Source: Candidatus Falkowbacteria bacterium RIFOXYD12_FULL_34_57
GTDB lineage: Bacteria > Patescibacteriota > Patescibacteriia > Patescibacteriales > UBA12075
Assembly: GCA_001780285.1 (NCBI GenBank)
Contig: MFGN01000016.1
Location: forward strand, 1 to 58,140
DNA length: 58,140 bases
Direction: 5' to 3'
Numbering within the stretch: the stretch's first letter is position 1; the number at the start of each line of letters is the position of its first letter. Both the position numbers and the translations under genes were made by a program. Below, in pieces: positions 37,539 through 46,500 of this stretch. Below the pieces are notes generated by a model. It was not told the origin of the DNA and searched no databases. It was given only the letters and a program-made list of their open reading frames with translations.

Positions 37539-37829
37539 TAAATAATAATAAAAATATTAATTTTAAATTTTAAAATTTATAAAAATATAAATTAGAGATT
37601 CTGCATTAGAAAAATGATTTAAATTTTATTCTTAACCGCTGTTTGGCAACAGTATAAAATTCCTAAATTTTAATATAGTTTTTAAAAATATGTTGAAATT
37701 TACGAATTTTAAAAGGTAAGTTAGGGTTAAAATATTTTTCAGCAGAATTTTTTTGTAAATTTTTGTGAAATATGTTAAAATAAAATTAATAACTTTTATG
37801 TTAAATACTCAAAAGAAAGGGGGTGAAAT

Positions 37830-38222
37830 ATGAAAAAAATAATAAGTACTTTAGCAATTTTTACTTTAGTAGTTTTACCTATGTTTACCTTTGCTTTGCC
37901 AGTTTCAGCTGACGCTAATGCGTTGTTGTGGGGAGGGCAAGCCGGAAATGTACAAGCTAACACCGGTTTAGGAAACGAAGATCCAAGAGTAATGGCATCA
38001 GCCGTTATCAATATTATGCTTGGATTCTTAGGTATTATCGCCGTTGTGATTATCTTACTTGGTGGATTTAAATGGATGACTGCTGCCGGCGATGAAGCAA
38101 AGGTAGATGAAGCAAAGAAATTAATCGGCGCTGGTGTGATTGGTTTAATTATCATTCTTTCCGCATACGGACTTGCATTGTTCATAATCGACAAGCTATA
38201 TACAGCCACGGGAGCTTCATAA
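37830..38222 (+). CDS. VirB2/TrbC-type (T4SS pilin-like) two-TM secreted protein, paralog 1
   Basis: Signal peptide; GGFKWMTAAGDEAKVDEAKKLIGAGVIGLIIILSAYGLALFI. Confidence 0.8.
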   Translation: MKKIISTLAIFTLVVLPMFTFALPVSADANALLWGGQAGNVQANTGLGNEDPRVMASAVINIMLGFLGIIAVVIILLGGFKWMTAAGDEAKVDEAKKLIGAGVIGLIIILSAYGLALFIIDKLYTATGAS

Positions 38223-38254
38223 TAATATTTATTGCTAGATCTAGTATATATCAA

Positions 38255-38323
38255 GGAGGTCCAAATTTTTTTGGATCTCCAAGTCTATAAATATAAAAAT
38301 AATTTTTATATTTATAGACTTGG
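38255..38323 (+). repeat. double hairpin after paralog 1
   Basis: GGAGGTCCAAA-TTTT-TTTGGATCTCC overlapping CCAAGTCTATAAATATAAAAAT-A-ATTTTTATATTTATAGACTTGG (22-bp perfect stem). Confidence 0.9.
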
Positions 38324-38386
38324 AAATTATTAAATAAAGTGGATTTTTATTAAAAATCTATATAAAAACTAGAAAAGAGGTGAAAT

Positions 38387-38779
38387 ATGAAAAAAATAAT
38401 AAGTACTTTAGCAATTTTTACTTTAGTAGTTTTACCTATGTTTACCTTTGCTTTGCCAGTTTCAGCTGACGCTAATGCGTTGTTGTGGGGAGGGCAAGCT
38501 GGAAACATACAGGCTAACACCGGTTTAGGAAATGAAGATCCAAGAGTAATGGCATCAGCCGTTATCAATATTTTGCTTGGATTTTTGGGTATTATTGCTG
38601 TATTAATCATCTTACTTGGTGGATTTAAATGGATGACTGCTGCCGGCGATGAAGGAAAGGTGGATGAAGCAAAGAAATTAATCGGCGCTGGTGTGATTGG
38701 TTTGGTTGTTATTCTTTCCGCATACGGACTTGCATTGTTCATAATCGACAAGCTATATACAGCCACGGGAGCTTCATAA
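38387..38779 (+). CDS. T4SS pilin-like protein, paralog 2 (near-identical to paralog 1)
   Basis: Same length, about six substitutions. Confidence 0.8.
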   Translation: MKKIISTLAIFTLVVLPMFTFALPVSADANALLWGGQAGNIQANTGLGNEDPRVMASAVINILLGFLGIIAVLIILLGGFKWMTAAGDEGKVDEAKKLIGAGVIGLVVILSAYGLALFIIDKLYTATGAS

Positions 38780-38807
38780 TAACAGGTTTTTTATTGCATA
38801 AAATAAA

Positions 38808-38871
38808 GTGGGATCTGAATTTTTCAGATCTCACAAACCATGAATATAAAAGATTATATTCATGGTTTGTG
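38808..38871 (+). repeat. double hairpin after paralog 2
   Basis: GTGGGATCTGA-ATTTT-TCAGATCTCAC overlapping CACAAACCATGAATATAA-AAGA-TTATATTCATGGTTTGTG. Confidence 0.9.
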
Positions 38872-38882
38872 AATGAAGCTAT

Positions 38883-39278
38883 ATGCCTAAAAATATAAAA
38901 ACTTTTTGTATTATTTTTATTTCTTTGTTTGTAATATTTTTACCTACCGTAATTTTGGCCGGAGACTATGGGTTAAATGAAACAGCCGGTCAAGCTTTTA
39001 TAGGAAATCCACAGGCACGAGAAAAGGATTTGCAAAGCGGAGGAATAATTACCAGTCTTCCATCAGCAATTGGAAAGTTTGTTGGAGCCGGACTTGCTTT
39101 CATAGGGGTTGTTTTTTTGGTGCTTATGATTTATGGTGGTTTTGTTTGGATGATAGCCCGTGGAAATGAACAAGAGGTGGAAAAGGCAAAAAATTTAATT
39201 GAAGCTGCAGTTATTGGCCTTGTTATTGTGATGAGCGCCTATGCTATTACCGCATATATTGGAGGGGCGATAACTTAA
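38883..39278 (+). CDS. T4SS pilin-like protein, paralog 3
   Basis: GGFVWMIARGNEQEVEKAKNLIEAAVIGLVIVMSAYAITAYI. Confidence 0.78.
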   Translation: MPKNIKTFCIIFISLFVIFLPTVILAGDYGLNETAGQAFIGNPQAREKDLQSGGIITSLPSAIGKFVGAGLAFIGVVFLVLMIYGGFVWMIARGNEQEVEKAKNLIEAAVIGLVIVMSAYAITAYIGGAIT

Positions 39279-39291
39279 TTATTTTTAAAAG

Positions 39292-39684
39292 ATGTTAAAG
39301 TTTTATAAATTAATAATTTTTAGTGCTTGTTTGGTGTGCGGCCTGTTTGTTTTGGGAAACATTAGTTGCGTACAGGCAGATACCGCTAAAGAATCTTTTA
39401 ATAAAAGCCTTTTAGAAACAGCTCAGGGAACCGGACACTCTACTGTCCAGTCAGGCTCTTTACTCCCAGAAACTGTCGGAAAAATAGTTAAAATATTTTT
39501 GTCATTTATCGGGGTAATTTTTTTAATTCTTATGATTTATGGCGGATATGTTTGGATGATGGCTCGCGGCAATGAACAGGAGGTCAACAAGGCTCAAAAA
39601 ATAATTCAAATGGCCGTAATTGGCATGATTATAGTTTTGTCAGCATACACCGCCACAATCTTAATTGGAAAAATAATAAAATAA
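39292..39684 (+). CDS. T4SS pilin-like protein, paralog 4
   Basis: GGYVWMMARGNEQEVNKAQKIIQMAVIGMIIVLSAYTATILI. Confidence 0.78.
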   Translation: MLKFYKLIIFSACLVCGLFVLGNISCVQADTAKESFNKSLLETAQGTGHSTVQSGSLLPETVGKIVKIFLSFIGVIFLILMIYGGYVWMMARGNEQEVNKAQKIIQMAVIGMIIVLSAYTATILIGKIIK

Positions 39685-39694
39685 TTATTTATTT

Positions 39695-40117
39695 ATGTTT
39701 GAGCTTAAAAATATATTAAAAATATTTTTAGTGTTTACTTTTTTATTGATCGTGAATGTTCAATTTTGTTTTGCCTTGAATTTAAGTGATGCTTTTAAGG
39801 CCAATGATGGAACCGACACAGACCCACTAGATGCCGCGGCAAAATCAGCCGGATATAATATACAGCAAACTACTACCATAGAAGATACAATCGCTTCGGT
39901 TATAAACACCATCCTTTCTTTTTTGGGAGTAATATTTTTGCTTCTAATAATGTATGGCGGATATACATGGATGATGGCTCGTGGTAATGAACAAGAGGTA
40001 GAAAAAGCAAAAAATACTATAAAAACAGCTACAATCGGACTGGTTGTTATAGTTGGGGCATACGCCTTTAGTTGGTTTATTTTACAAAATTTAGGAGAAA
40101 GCACTTTGCAAAAATAA
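39695..40117 (+). CDS. T4SS pilin-like protein, paralog 5
   Basis: GGYTWMMARGNEQEVEKAKNTIKTATIGLVVIVGAYAFSWFI. Confidence 0.78.
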   Translation: MFELKNILKIFLVFTFLLIVNVQFCFALNLSDAFKANDGTDTDPLDAAAKSAGYNIQQTTTIEDTIASVINTILSFLGVIFLLLIMYGGYTWMMARGNEQEVEKAKNTIKTATIGLVVIVGAYAFSWFILQNLGESTLQK

Positions 40118-40125
40118 TTTAAATT

Positions 40126-40542
40126 ATGTCTAAAAAAATATTCACTCAAAACGGATTTGTTTTGAGTGGAAAAACAAAATTAAAACAAATAATAACCCTA
40201 TCATGCCTCATTGTTGTTCTAGTTTTACCATTTTTTGTGTTTGCTGAAAGTGCGCCACTGACAAAGCTTAAAGAAGTTGGTACCACAAAGGGGCCATTTG
40301 TTGAAGCAGATCAATATTCTTTCGCTGTTTTAGTTGGTACTGTTGTAAAAGCTTTTTTAAGTCTGTTGGGAATTATTTTTATTGGGCTTGTAATTTATGG
40401 TGGATATAATTGGATGACAGCCAGAGGAGACGAAGCAAAAGTAAATAAAGCCAAGGAGGTAATTCAAAATGCCGTTATTGGTTTGATAATTACAATTAGC
40501 GCCTATGCTATATGGGATTTTGTGTTTTATAAAGTTATATAA
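40126..40542 (+). CDS. T4SS pilin-like protein, paralog 6
   Basis: GGYNWMTARGDEAKVNKAKEVIQNAVIGLIITISAYAIWDFV. Confidence 0.78.
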   Translation: MSKKIFTQNGFVLSGKTKLKQIITLSCLIVVLVLPFFVFAESAPLTKLKEVGTTKGPFVEADQYSFAVLVGTVVKAFLSLLGIIFIGLVIYGGYNWMTARGDEAKVNKAKEVIQNAVIGLIITISAYAIWDFVFYKVI

Positions 40543-40546
40543 GAAT

Positions 40547-40948
40547 ATGTTTTACAAATATTTTAAATTATCTTTGTTTGTTTTTTTTATAAATATTCTT
40601 TTTTTTACAAATTTTTGTAATGCCCAGTTAAAAGATTATTCGGGAATGGGAGGACAGGCAAATAAAACAGCTGAAACTGCAGGGTTTGATTCTGGTGTGG
40701 GGGGGGGAGATGCTATTGGTGGTATAATAGCTTCATTAATAAAAGCATTTTTAAGTATTTTGGGTATTATTTTTTTAATCCTAGTAATTTACGGTGGGTA
40801 TAAATGGATGATGGCTCGTGGCAGTGAACAGGAGGTTGAGGCAGCCAAGAATATAATCCAGAGAGCAATTATTGGCTTGATAATTATTGTAGCTGCATAT
40901 GCTATTACCGCTTTTGTGTTTACGGGACTTGAAGATGCTGTGCAATAA
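40547..40948 (+). CDS. T4SS pilin-like protein, paralog 7
   Basis: GGYKWMMARGSEQEVEAAKNIIQRAIIGLIIIVAAYAITAFV; start moved from 40505 to 40547 to avoid overlap with paralog 6. Confidence 0.78.
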   Translation: MFYKYFKLSLFVFFINILFFTNFCNAQLKDYSGMGGQANKTAETAGFDSGVGGGDAIGGIIASLIKAFLSILGIIFLILVIYGGYKWMMARGSEQEVEAAKNIIQRAIIGLIIIVAAYAITAFVFTGLEDAVQ

Positions 40949-40969
40949 ATATTATTTTTTGATACATAA

Positions 40970-40993
40970 AAAAACAGGTTGATGCCTGTTTTT
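40970..40993. terminator. intrinsic terminator ending the pilin-like array
   Basis: AAAAACAGG-TTGAT-GCCTGTTTTT. Confidence 0.75.
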
Positions 40994-41069
40994 GGTTTGT
41001 TAAGATAATAATATGAGTGTGTCTATCTGCAAGCACTTAATTTTTGTTGGTGGCAATACGAAAAAAGTT

Positions 41070-41993
41070 TTATTTATAAATTTCATTGGTTAGACAATGA
41101 AAAGAACCGCCGGCAAAACGAAAATATGTCAAAGGAGAGTATTGGTGTTTTATTTCCATTTTTTTTAATTTTTCTTCTACATTAAGAGTAGAAAATTTTC
41201 CGCAGTTTAGGAAGATTCCGGGAGCAGTTAAGGCATTAACTGTGTAGTCGCCCAAACGGTTATTGTCACCAAAAGAATCTTGCTTTTTGATTAATATTAT
41301 TTTTTTGTTTAATTTTTTAATTTTTTTAAAACCATTTTCGGAAATATTTTCTTTGTTTAAAATAAAAGCAATTAATTCACCAGATTTATTAATTACCGGA
41401 CTAAGTACCGTATCTAGGTGGTATCCACTAGATTTTATTAAACAGTAATGATCAGGGTTTAATATTTTTCGTACAAAGTCATGACCTTTTTTATTTGATC
41501 TAGATAAACCCCCCAAATAAAAAGTTTCATTTTTTGTATGAATAAAAAAAACTTCCCCAAATTCTATATACGCATCAGCGGGAAGTTTTATAATTTTTTT
41601 ATTAAATTTTTTAGAAATATATTTGGCGTGTATATCGGCTTCTATTTTTCTATCAGAAACACTAAAGTTGGCTTTAATCCAATAATCTTTATACATAAGA
41701 CCCGCATCTCTGATAAAAACAGCATCATGGTGGAGACAGTTTTGTTGGTTTAATTCTTTGGGAAAAGGAAGAATGTGGAGTTTGAATCCGGTTTTTTTAA
41801 TTAAGTTAATAAAATTTTTGTAATCCTTTTTTATAACTGCTTGATCTGGAATTATTTTTTTTTGATCAGCGTATAAAGTGGCATAGTTTAAACTGGTTTT
41901 TGTTGTTCCCTTATGGACGGGGTACCCATTATACCAACAACCCCCTACTTCTCCATGAGGTTTTGGTAAATCTATAATTATAATTTCGTTCAT
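41070..41993 (-). CDS. amidinotransferase / DDAH-like guanidino-modifying enzyme
   Basis: HHDAVFIRDAGLMYKDYWIKANFS; C-terminal catalytic-type FAGGSFHCLTNEI. Confidence 0.8.
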   Translation of the reverse strand: MNEIIIIDLPKPHGEVGGCWYNGYPVHKGTTKTSLNYATLYADQKKIIPDQAVIKKDYKNFINLIKKTGFKLHILPFPKELNQQNCLHHDAVFIRDAGLMYKDYWIKANFSVSDRKIEADIHAKYISKKFNKKIIKLPADAYIEFGEVFFIHTKNETFYLGGLSRSNKKGHDFVRKILNPDHYCLIKSSGYHLDTVLSPVINKSGELIAFILNKENISENGFKKIKKLNKKIILIKKQDSFGDNNRLGDYTVNALTAPGIFLNCGKFSTLNVEEKLKKMEIKHQYSPLTYFRFAGGSFHCLTNEIYK

Positions 41994-42183
41994 AACTTAA
42001 TTTAAAGTCTTTATTTGTGTTACGCACCGTTGTTTTTTTAGAATCTCTTTTTTGGGTTTACGGTTTGTGTGTATGGTGCGTAAGATGAAATCTTTATTCA
42101 AATGTATTATAACAAAGTTTTTACTAAAAACACAATATATGATATAATTATAATAGTATTCTTTACTAATTTTAGCTATTTTT

Positions 42184-43668
42184 ATGAAGATAAACAATAA
42201 AGTTTTATTTATTATTTTATTTATTCTTATTATTTTAAGTATAAGCGGGGCAGTATTTGTTTTTCAAGACAAAGTTTTATTTTTAAAAGATTGGATTATT
42301 AATATAAAAAAAGGAAAAGACAAAGATTTGAATCAGGGTCCTATTGCTCAAAAAATCCCACAAACCCCAAATGTGAATCAATATAAAGATATAAAAATAA
42401 ATATAGCAACAAGTTCTCAGGAAGTCGCTACTTCTACTGTTGAAGATGTGGAATTGGTTGGAGCTACAACTACCAACGATATTATAAATACCATAACCAC
42501 CTACGATGCGGAAGTGGTTTATGGGATACTTAAAGACACGGACGGTGATACACTTTATGATTATGAGGAGATGGCAGTTTTTGGCACCGATTATTTAAAT
42601 CCAGATACGGACGGTGATGGATTTAACGATCATGAAGAGGTAGACGGGGGATATAATCCATTAGGCGAAGGAAGATTGGCTACCAACTCACCCATTTTTT
42701 TGTTAAAAACAATAGAACGAGCGCGACACAACTGCGAGGGATTATTATATAAAAATAAAATTTATTATTTAACAGTAGAAATATTAAAAAAATATTTAGA
42801 ACCAGAAGATTTTTCAGATTTAAGTATAGCCAGTTCTGTTGAAAATTTTAATAATGAAATAAATAATTGGTTAGAATCAAATATTTTGGTAAATGATATA
42901 AAAAAAATAGCTATTATCAACAAAGAAGAAGTTGATAAAGATAAGATAAAATTTGAGTATAGAATTTTTTACGCAACACAAGAATATGAATATGTTTTTT
43001 CTGAAGATAAAAAATTATATTTTATTAACATTGACGGCGAGTGGAAGGTTGATGCTTATTTAAGCGCACTTGAAGATGTTAGTTTAGAGAAAGCAGAAAT
43101 TGAATTGGTTCAGAAAAAAACAATTTCTAATATAAAAAAAATTCAGACAGCATTAGACATGTATTATTTAGACAATGGTGTTTATCCAGAAAATATTTAT
43201 CCCGATATTGCTACAGGAAGCACTATTTATTTATCTACACCGTTTAATCAAAGTGAACCACTGATGTGTCCAGAGGCAGAAGAGTATGATTATAAAGTGG
43301 GTGTTACAAAAAAAGATTATAGTCTAATATATTGTTTAGAAAAAGAAATAGAAAATACTCCTTCGGGCATTAATATTGCTTCTCCGAGCATTTTGTCTAA
43401 TCGCATTAAAAACAAGGTTGTTTATAAGGACTGCAAGCAAGATAATAATATTTCTACCAGCACCATAGAGGATATGAAGATACAAGAAGAGAAAATTTCT
43501 ACCACCAGTGCTGAAAAGATAGATTCAGACCAAGATGGGCTTTTGGATATAGAAGAGCTTTTTTATAAAACAGATCCCAATAATCCGGATACTGATGGAG
43601 ATGGGTATATTGATGGAGATGAGGTTCGGGGTGGTTATAACCCAAATGGTGATGGATTGTTAATATAA
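42184..43668 (+). CDS. membrane-anchored thrombospondin type 3 (DxDxDG) Ca-binding protein with pseudopilin-like segment
   Basis: N-terminal TM; NPDTDGDGFNDHEEVDGGYNP and NPDTDGDGYIDGDEVRGGYNPNG; ISNIKKIQTALDMYYLDNGVYPENIYP. Confidence 0.75.
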   Translation: MKINNKVLFIILFILIILSISGAVFVFQDKVLFLKDWIINIKKGKDKDLNQGPIAQKIPQTPNVNQYKDIKINIATSSQEVATSTVEDVELVGATTTNDIINTITTYDAEVVYGILKDTDGDTLYDYEEMAVFGTDYLNPDTDGDGFNDHEEVDGGYNPLGEGRLATNSPIFLLKTIERARHNCEGLLYKNKIYYLTVEILKKYLEPEDFSDLSIASSVENFNNEINNWLESNILVNDIKKIAIINKEEVDKDKIKFEYRIFYATQEYEYVFSEDKKLYFINIDGEWKVDAYLSALEDVSLEKAEIELVQKKTISNIKKIQTALDMYYLDNGVYPENIYPDIATGSTIYLSTPFNQSEPLMCPEAEEYDYKVGVTKKDYSLIYCLEKEIENTPSGINIASPSILSNRIKNKVVYKDCKQDNNISTSTIEDMKIQEEKISTTSAEKIDSDQDGLLDIEELFYKTDPNNPDTDGDGYIDGDEVRGGYNPNGDGLLI

Positions 43669-43690
43669 TTAAATAAATTTTAATAAAATT

Positions 43691-46450
43691 ATGTTTAAAA
43701 AGATTTTTTTTAATATTTTTTTGGCAGTAATATTTTTTATTCTTACTTCTTTGAGCGCCAATGCCCAAGAGGTTGAATGTGCAAATATGATTGTTGATAT
43801 TATTGCTCGAAATGAAGAAAGGGAGGTTATTCGCGATCTTTCTTTTGCTGTTTATGAACAAACCAAGGATGTAGATAACAATAGTAAGCCTGGCACAAAA
43901 GTTGATTCAGGAAAAATTGATGTTGTTTTAGGGAAGGGGGTTGCAGAATTTGAACCGAAAGCGGAAAAATATGTTTTAACCTTTAGTTATCTCAGTAGTG
44001 ATCTAGCTACCTTTTATTTTTATGACGCTTTTGATGGAATATGCGGGGCGCACATAGAGATTACTAAAATATTAAGTAGTATTAAATTTACATTGCGCGA
44101 TTCAAACGGGGTTCTTAGAAAAAATACAAAATTTTCAGTTTATACCCAGGGACTAGATGCTGATAGCAACCCCATTAGGGAAAAAAGCGATTTAATTGCA
44201 TCTTTAAATTCAGGAGAAACAGGAGAAGTTGTTATTTATGTGCCAGATAGCTCCAGAAGCATAGATGGAAAAAGCGTTGATCGTTTTGTTTTTGAGTCCA
44301 AAAACAGCAACAATGGTGTTTATACCAAATATGATATTAATGTTAGTGATGAAAACACAACCAATATCCGTTATGTGTTTAGTGATATGGAACTAGAGTT
44401 TAAAGATGCTTCTGGGATTGTTTTTCCGGCCGATACCCAAGTGGAAATATTTGTCGAAAAAGAGGGAAGTGCCGACGAAGAGAAGCTTGATGAAAAACTA
44501 AAAACACTTTATACGGATGGAAAAGGAAAGGTGGTCTTTGAATATCCGGAAGGAAGATATGCGGCTAGAGTAAAAAATGCATCCGGACAATATCAATATT
44601 ATTTTAATTTACAAATCAGCGATCAGAAAAGAAGAAAATATGAATTAAAAGCGAATGAACAGTGGGAGGTTGAAGATGGGGTTTGTGAGGAAAGCTCTGT
44701 TTTTACGCTGATTACCAGAAATTATAACAGTAACTTTGTTCCAGATCTTAAGTATGAATTATACGAACAAATTGAAAATGCTGACGGAGTGCCGGCAGCT
44801 GGTAAGAAAGTATTAAGTGGAACTATAGATGAAAACGGAAAAGCAGTAAAAACATTAAAGCCCGACTCTAGAAAGGTATATGCCCTCAAGGTTTATGATC
44901 AAAATTCCAGTGTGGGGGATCTTTGGTTTTTTGATGAAGTAAAATTTATTTGTGGACAAGACAAAGAAATAACCAAAAAAATACCAGCCATTAACATAGT
45001 TCTTCGAAATGGTGATGGAGAACTTGTAAAAAATCATAAATTTTCATTATATACTCAAAAATACGATGCGGATAATAACCCAATCAAAGAGAAAGAAGAT
45101 TTAGTTAGCTCCTCCTTTACAACCAGTGAAGAGGGTATAGCTACGGTTTATATATCTCCGTATCAACCGTATACCCAGGGAAAATATGGAACCTATGTTT
45201 TTTCTAGCAAGGGGGAGATGGATGGAGATTTTATAGAATATGGTATACAGATTGCAAGTTATGGAAATATAGATTTTAATTATATTTTTAGCGATGCAAT
45301 TATTAAGCTCCGAGACCCAAATAACTTACCCAAGGCGGAAGTTTCTTTGGATGTATATGATCAGGGGAAAGATTTACGGGGTGGAAACGCGCTAGGAAAA
45401 AAAATTAAAAGTATAAAAACAGATGAAAACGGAGAAGTACACTTTGAATACCCAGAGGGAAAATATGCAATAGTTGTTCAAGATGGTATTAAAAATGATA
45501 ATATTTTTTGGGACACTGTAATCAAAAATCAACAAAGAATTGAAAAACAAATAACACCAAATTTAACAAGGGTAAAAGTTTTTAATCAAAATAACAAGCT
45601 GGAAACAGAAAAAATCTCTATCTCTATTTATAGTATGACAGAGGATGAAAATGGTTTGTTTTATATTGGAAAGAAGGCAGGAACTATAAAGCCAAACAAC
45701 CTTGGTTATTCCGAAATTTCTCTCCGCCCGGATGCTTATTTATTTGTTGTGCAATATGATAAAAAAGATTATGGTCAAGCGCTTTATACGCAGAATGGTA
45801 TTCAACAAGATTTAAGTATTTATTTGAATAAAAATTACGAAATAAGCTTCAATCAAAAATTTAAATTAACCAAGCCCCAAATATCCACAACCAGCACTCT
45901 GGGAAAGAGGTTGAAAGGACGGATACTATTACAAGTAGAAGAGCACGGAGAAGCCTGGTATGTGGATCTGAAATCAAATAAAAGATATTATATGAAGAAC
46001 GGTTTTACGGCCTATGAGATGATGCGCAAGTTCGGATTGGGAATTACTAACGCCAATCTGGAAAAGATACCGGTAGGACTGGACGACCGTTTTAAAGAAA
46101 AAGATACCGACGGCGACGGCGTGCCTGATAAAATGGAAGAGGCTGTAGGCAGCGATCCGAAAAAAACAGATACGGACGGCGACGGTTATTCTGATTATAC
46201 GGAAATCAGAAACGGTTATAATCCGAACGGTTCCGGAAAAAAAGATTTTGACCAGGGTTTGTTGGAAAAAATGAAAGGTAACATATTGCTGCAGGTCCAG
46301 TCGCGCGGCGAAGCATGGTATGTCAATCCCGATGACGGCAAGAGATATTACATGAAGGACGGCGACAGCGCCTATGAGATCATGAGGTTTTTAAGTCTGG
46401 GCATCACCAATGAAGATTTGGAAGAGATTGAAGAGGGGGAGATGGAGTAA
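43691..46450 (+). CDS. large secreted protein: duplicated Ig/prealbumin-like halves, TSP3 repeats and two LLQV-GEAWYV-RYYM modules
   Basis: Signal peptide; FSVYTQGLDADSNPIREKSDL/FSLYTQKYDADNNPIKEKEDL; DTDGDGVPDKMEEAVGSDPKKTDTDGDGYSDYTEIRNGYNPNG. Confidence 0.8.
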   Translation: MFKKIFFNIFLAVIFFILTSLSANAQEVECANMIVDIIARNEEREVIRDLSFAVYEQTKDVDNNSKPGTKVDSGKIDVVLGKGVAEFEPKAEKYVLTFSYLSSDLATFYFYDAFDGICGAHIEITKILSSIKFTLRDSNGVLRKNTKFSVYTQGLDADSNPIREKSDLIASLNSGETGEVVIYVPDSSRSIDGKSVDRFVFESKNSNNGVYTKYDINVSDENTTNIRYVFSDMELEFKDASGIVFPADTQVEIFVEKEGSADEEKLDEKLKTLYTDGKGKVVFEYPEGRYAARVKNASGQYQYYFNLQISDQKRRKYELKANEQWEVEDGVCEESSVFTLITRNYNSNFVPDLKYELYEQIENADGVPAAGKKVLSGTIDENGKAVKTLKPDSRKVYALKVYDQNSSVGDLWFFDEVKFICGQDKEITKKIPAINIVLRNGDGELVKNHKFSLYTQKYDADNNPIKEKEDLVSSSFTTSEEGIATVYISPYQPYTQGKYGTYVFSSKGEMDGDFIEYGIQIASYGNIDFNYIFSDAIIKLRDPNNLPKAEVSLDVYDQGKDLRGGNALGKKIKSIKTDENGEVHFEYPEGKYAIVVQDGIKNDNIFWDTVIKNQQRIEKQITPNLTRVKVFNQNNKLETEKISISIYSMTEDENGLFYIGKKAGTIKPNNLGYSEISLRPDAYLFVVQYDKKDYGQALYTQNGIQQDLSIYLNKNYEISFNQKFKLTKPQISTTSTLGKRLKGRILLQVEEHGEAWYVDLKSNKRYYMKNGFTAYEMMRKFGLGITNANLEKIPVGLDDRFKEKDTDGDGVPDKMEEAVGSDPKKTDTDGDGYSDYTEIRNGYNPNGSGKKDFDQGLLEKMKGNILLQVQSRGEAWYVNPDDGKRYYMKDGDSAYEIMRFLSLGITNEDLEEIEEGEME

Positions 46451-46500
46451 TTTTTTAAAAATATTCGTGTAAATCGCTTTTAAGTTTATTATATAAATAT

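Noticed and set aside
37796-38766. Long antisense ORFs (152 and 138 aa) opposite pilin paralogs 1 and 2
   Set aside because: They mirror sense-strand codon structure and are duplicated only because the genes are; the sense frames have clear signal peptides and family motifs.
41997-42197. 66-aa minus-strand ORF between the amidinotransferase and TSP3 genes
   Set aside because: Overlaps the likely promoter (TATAAT-like) region and has no recognisable features.
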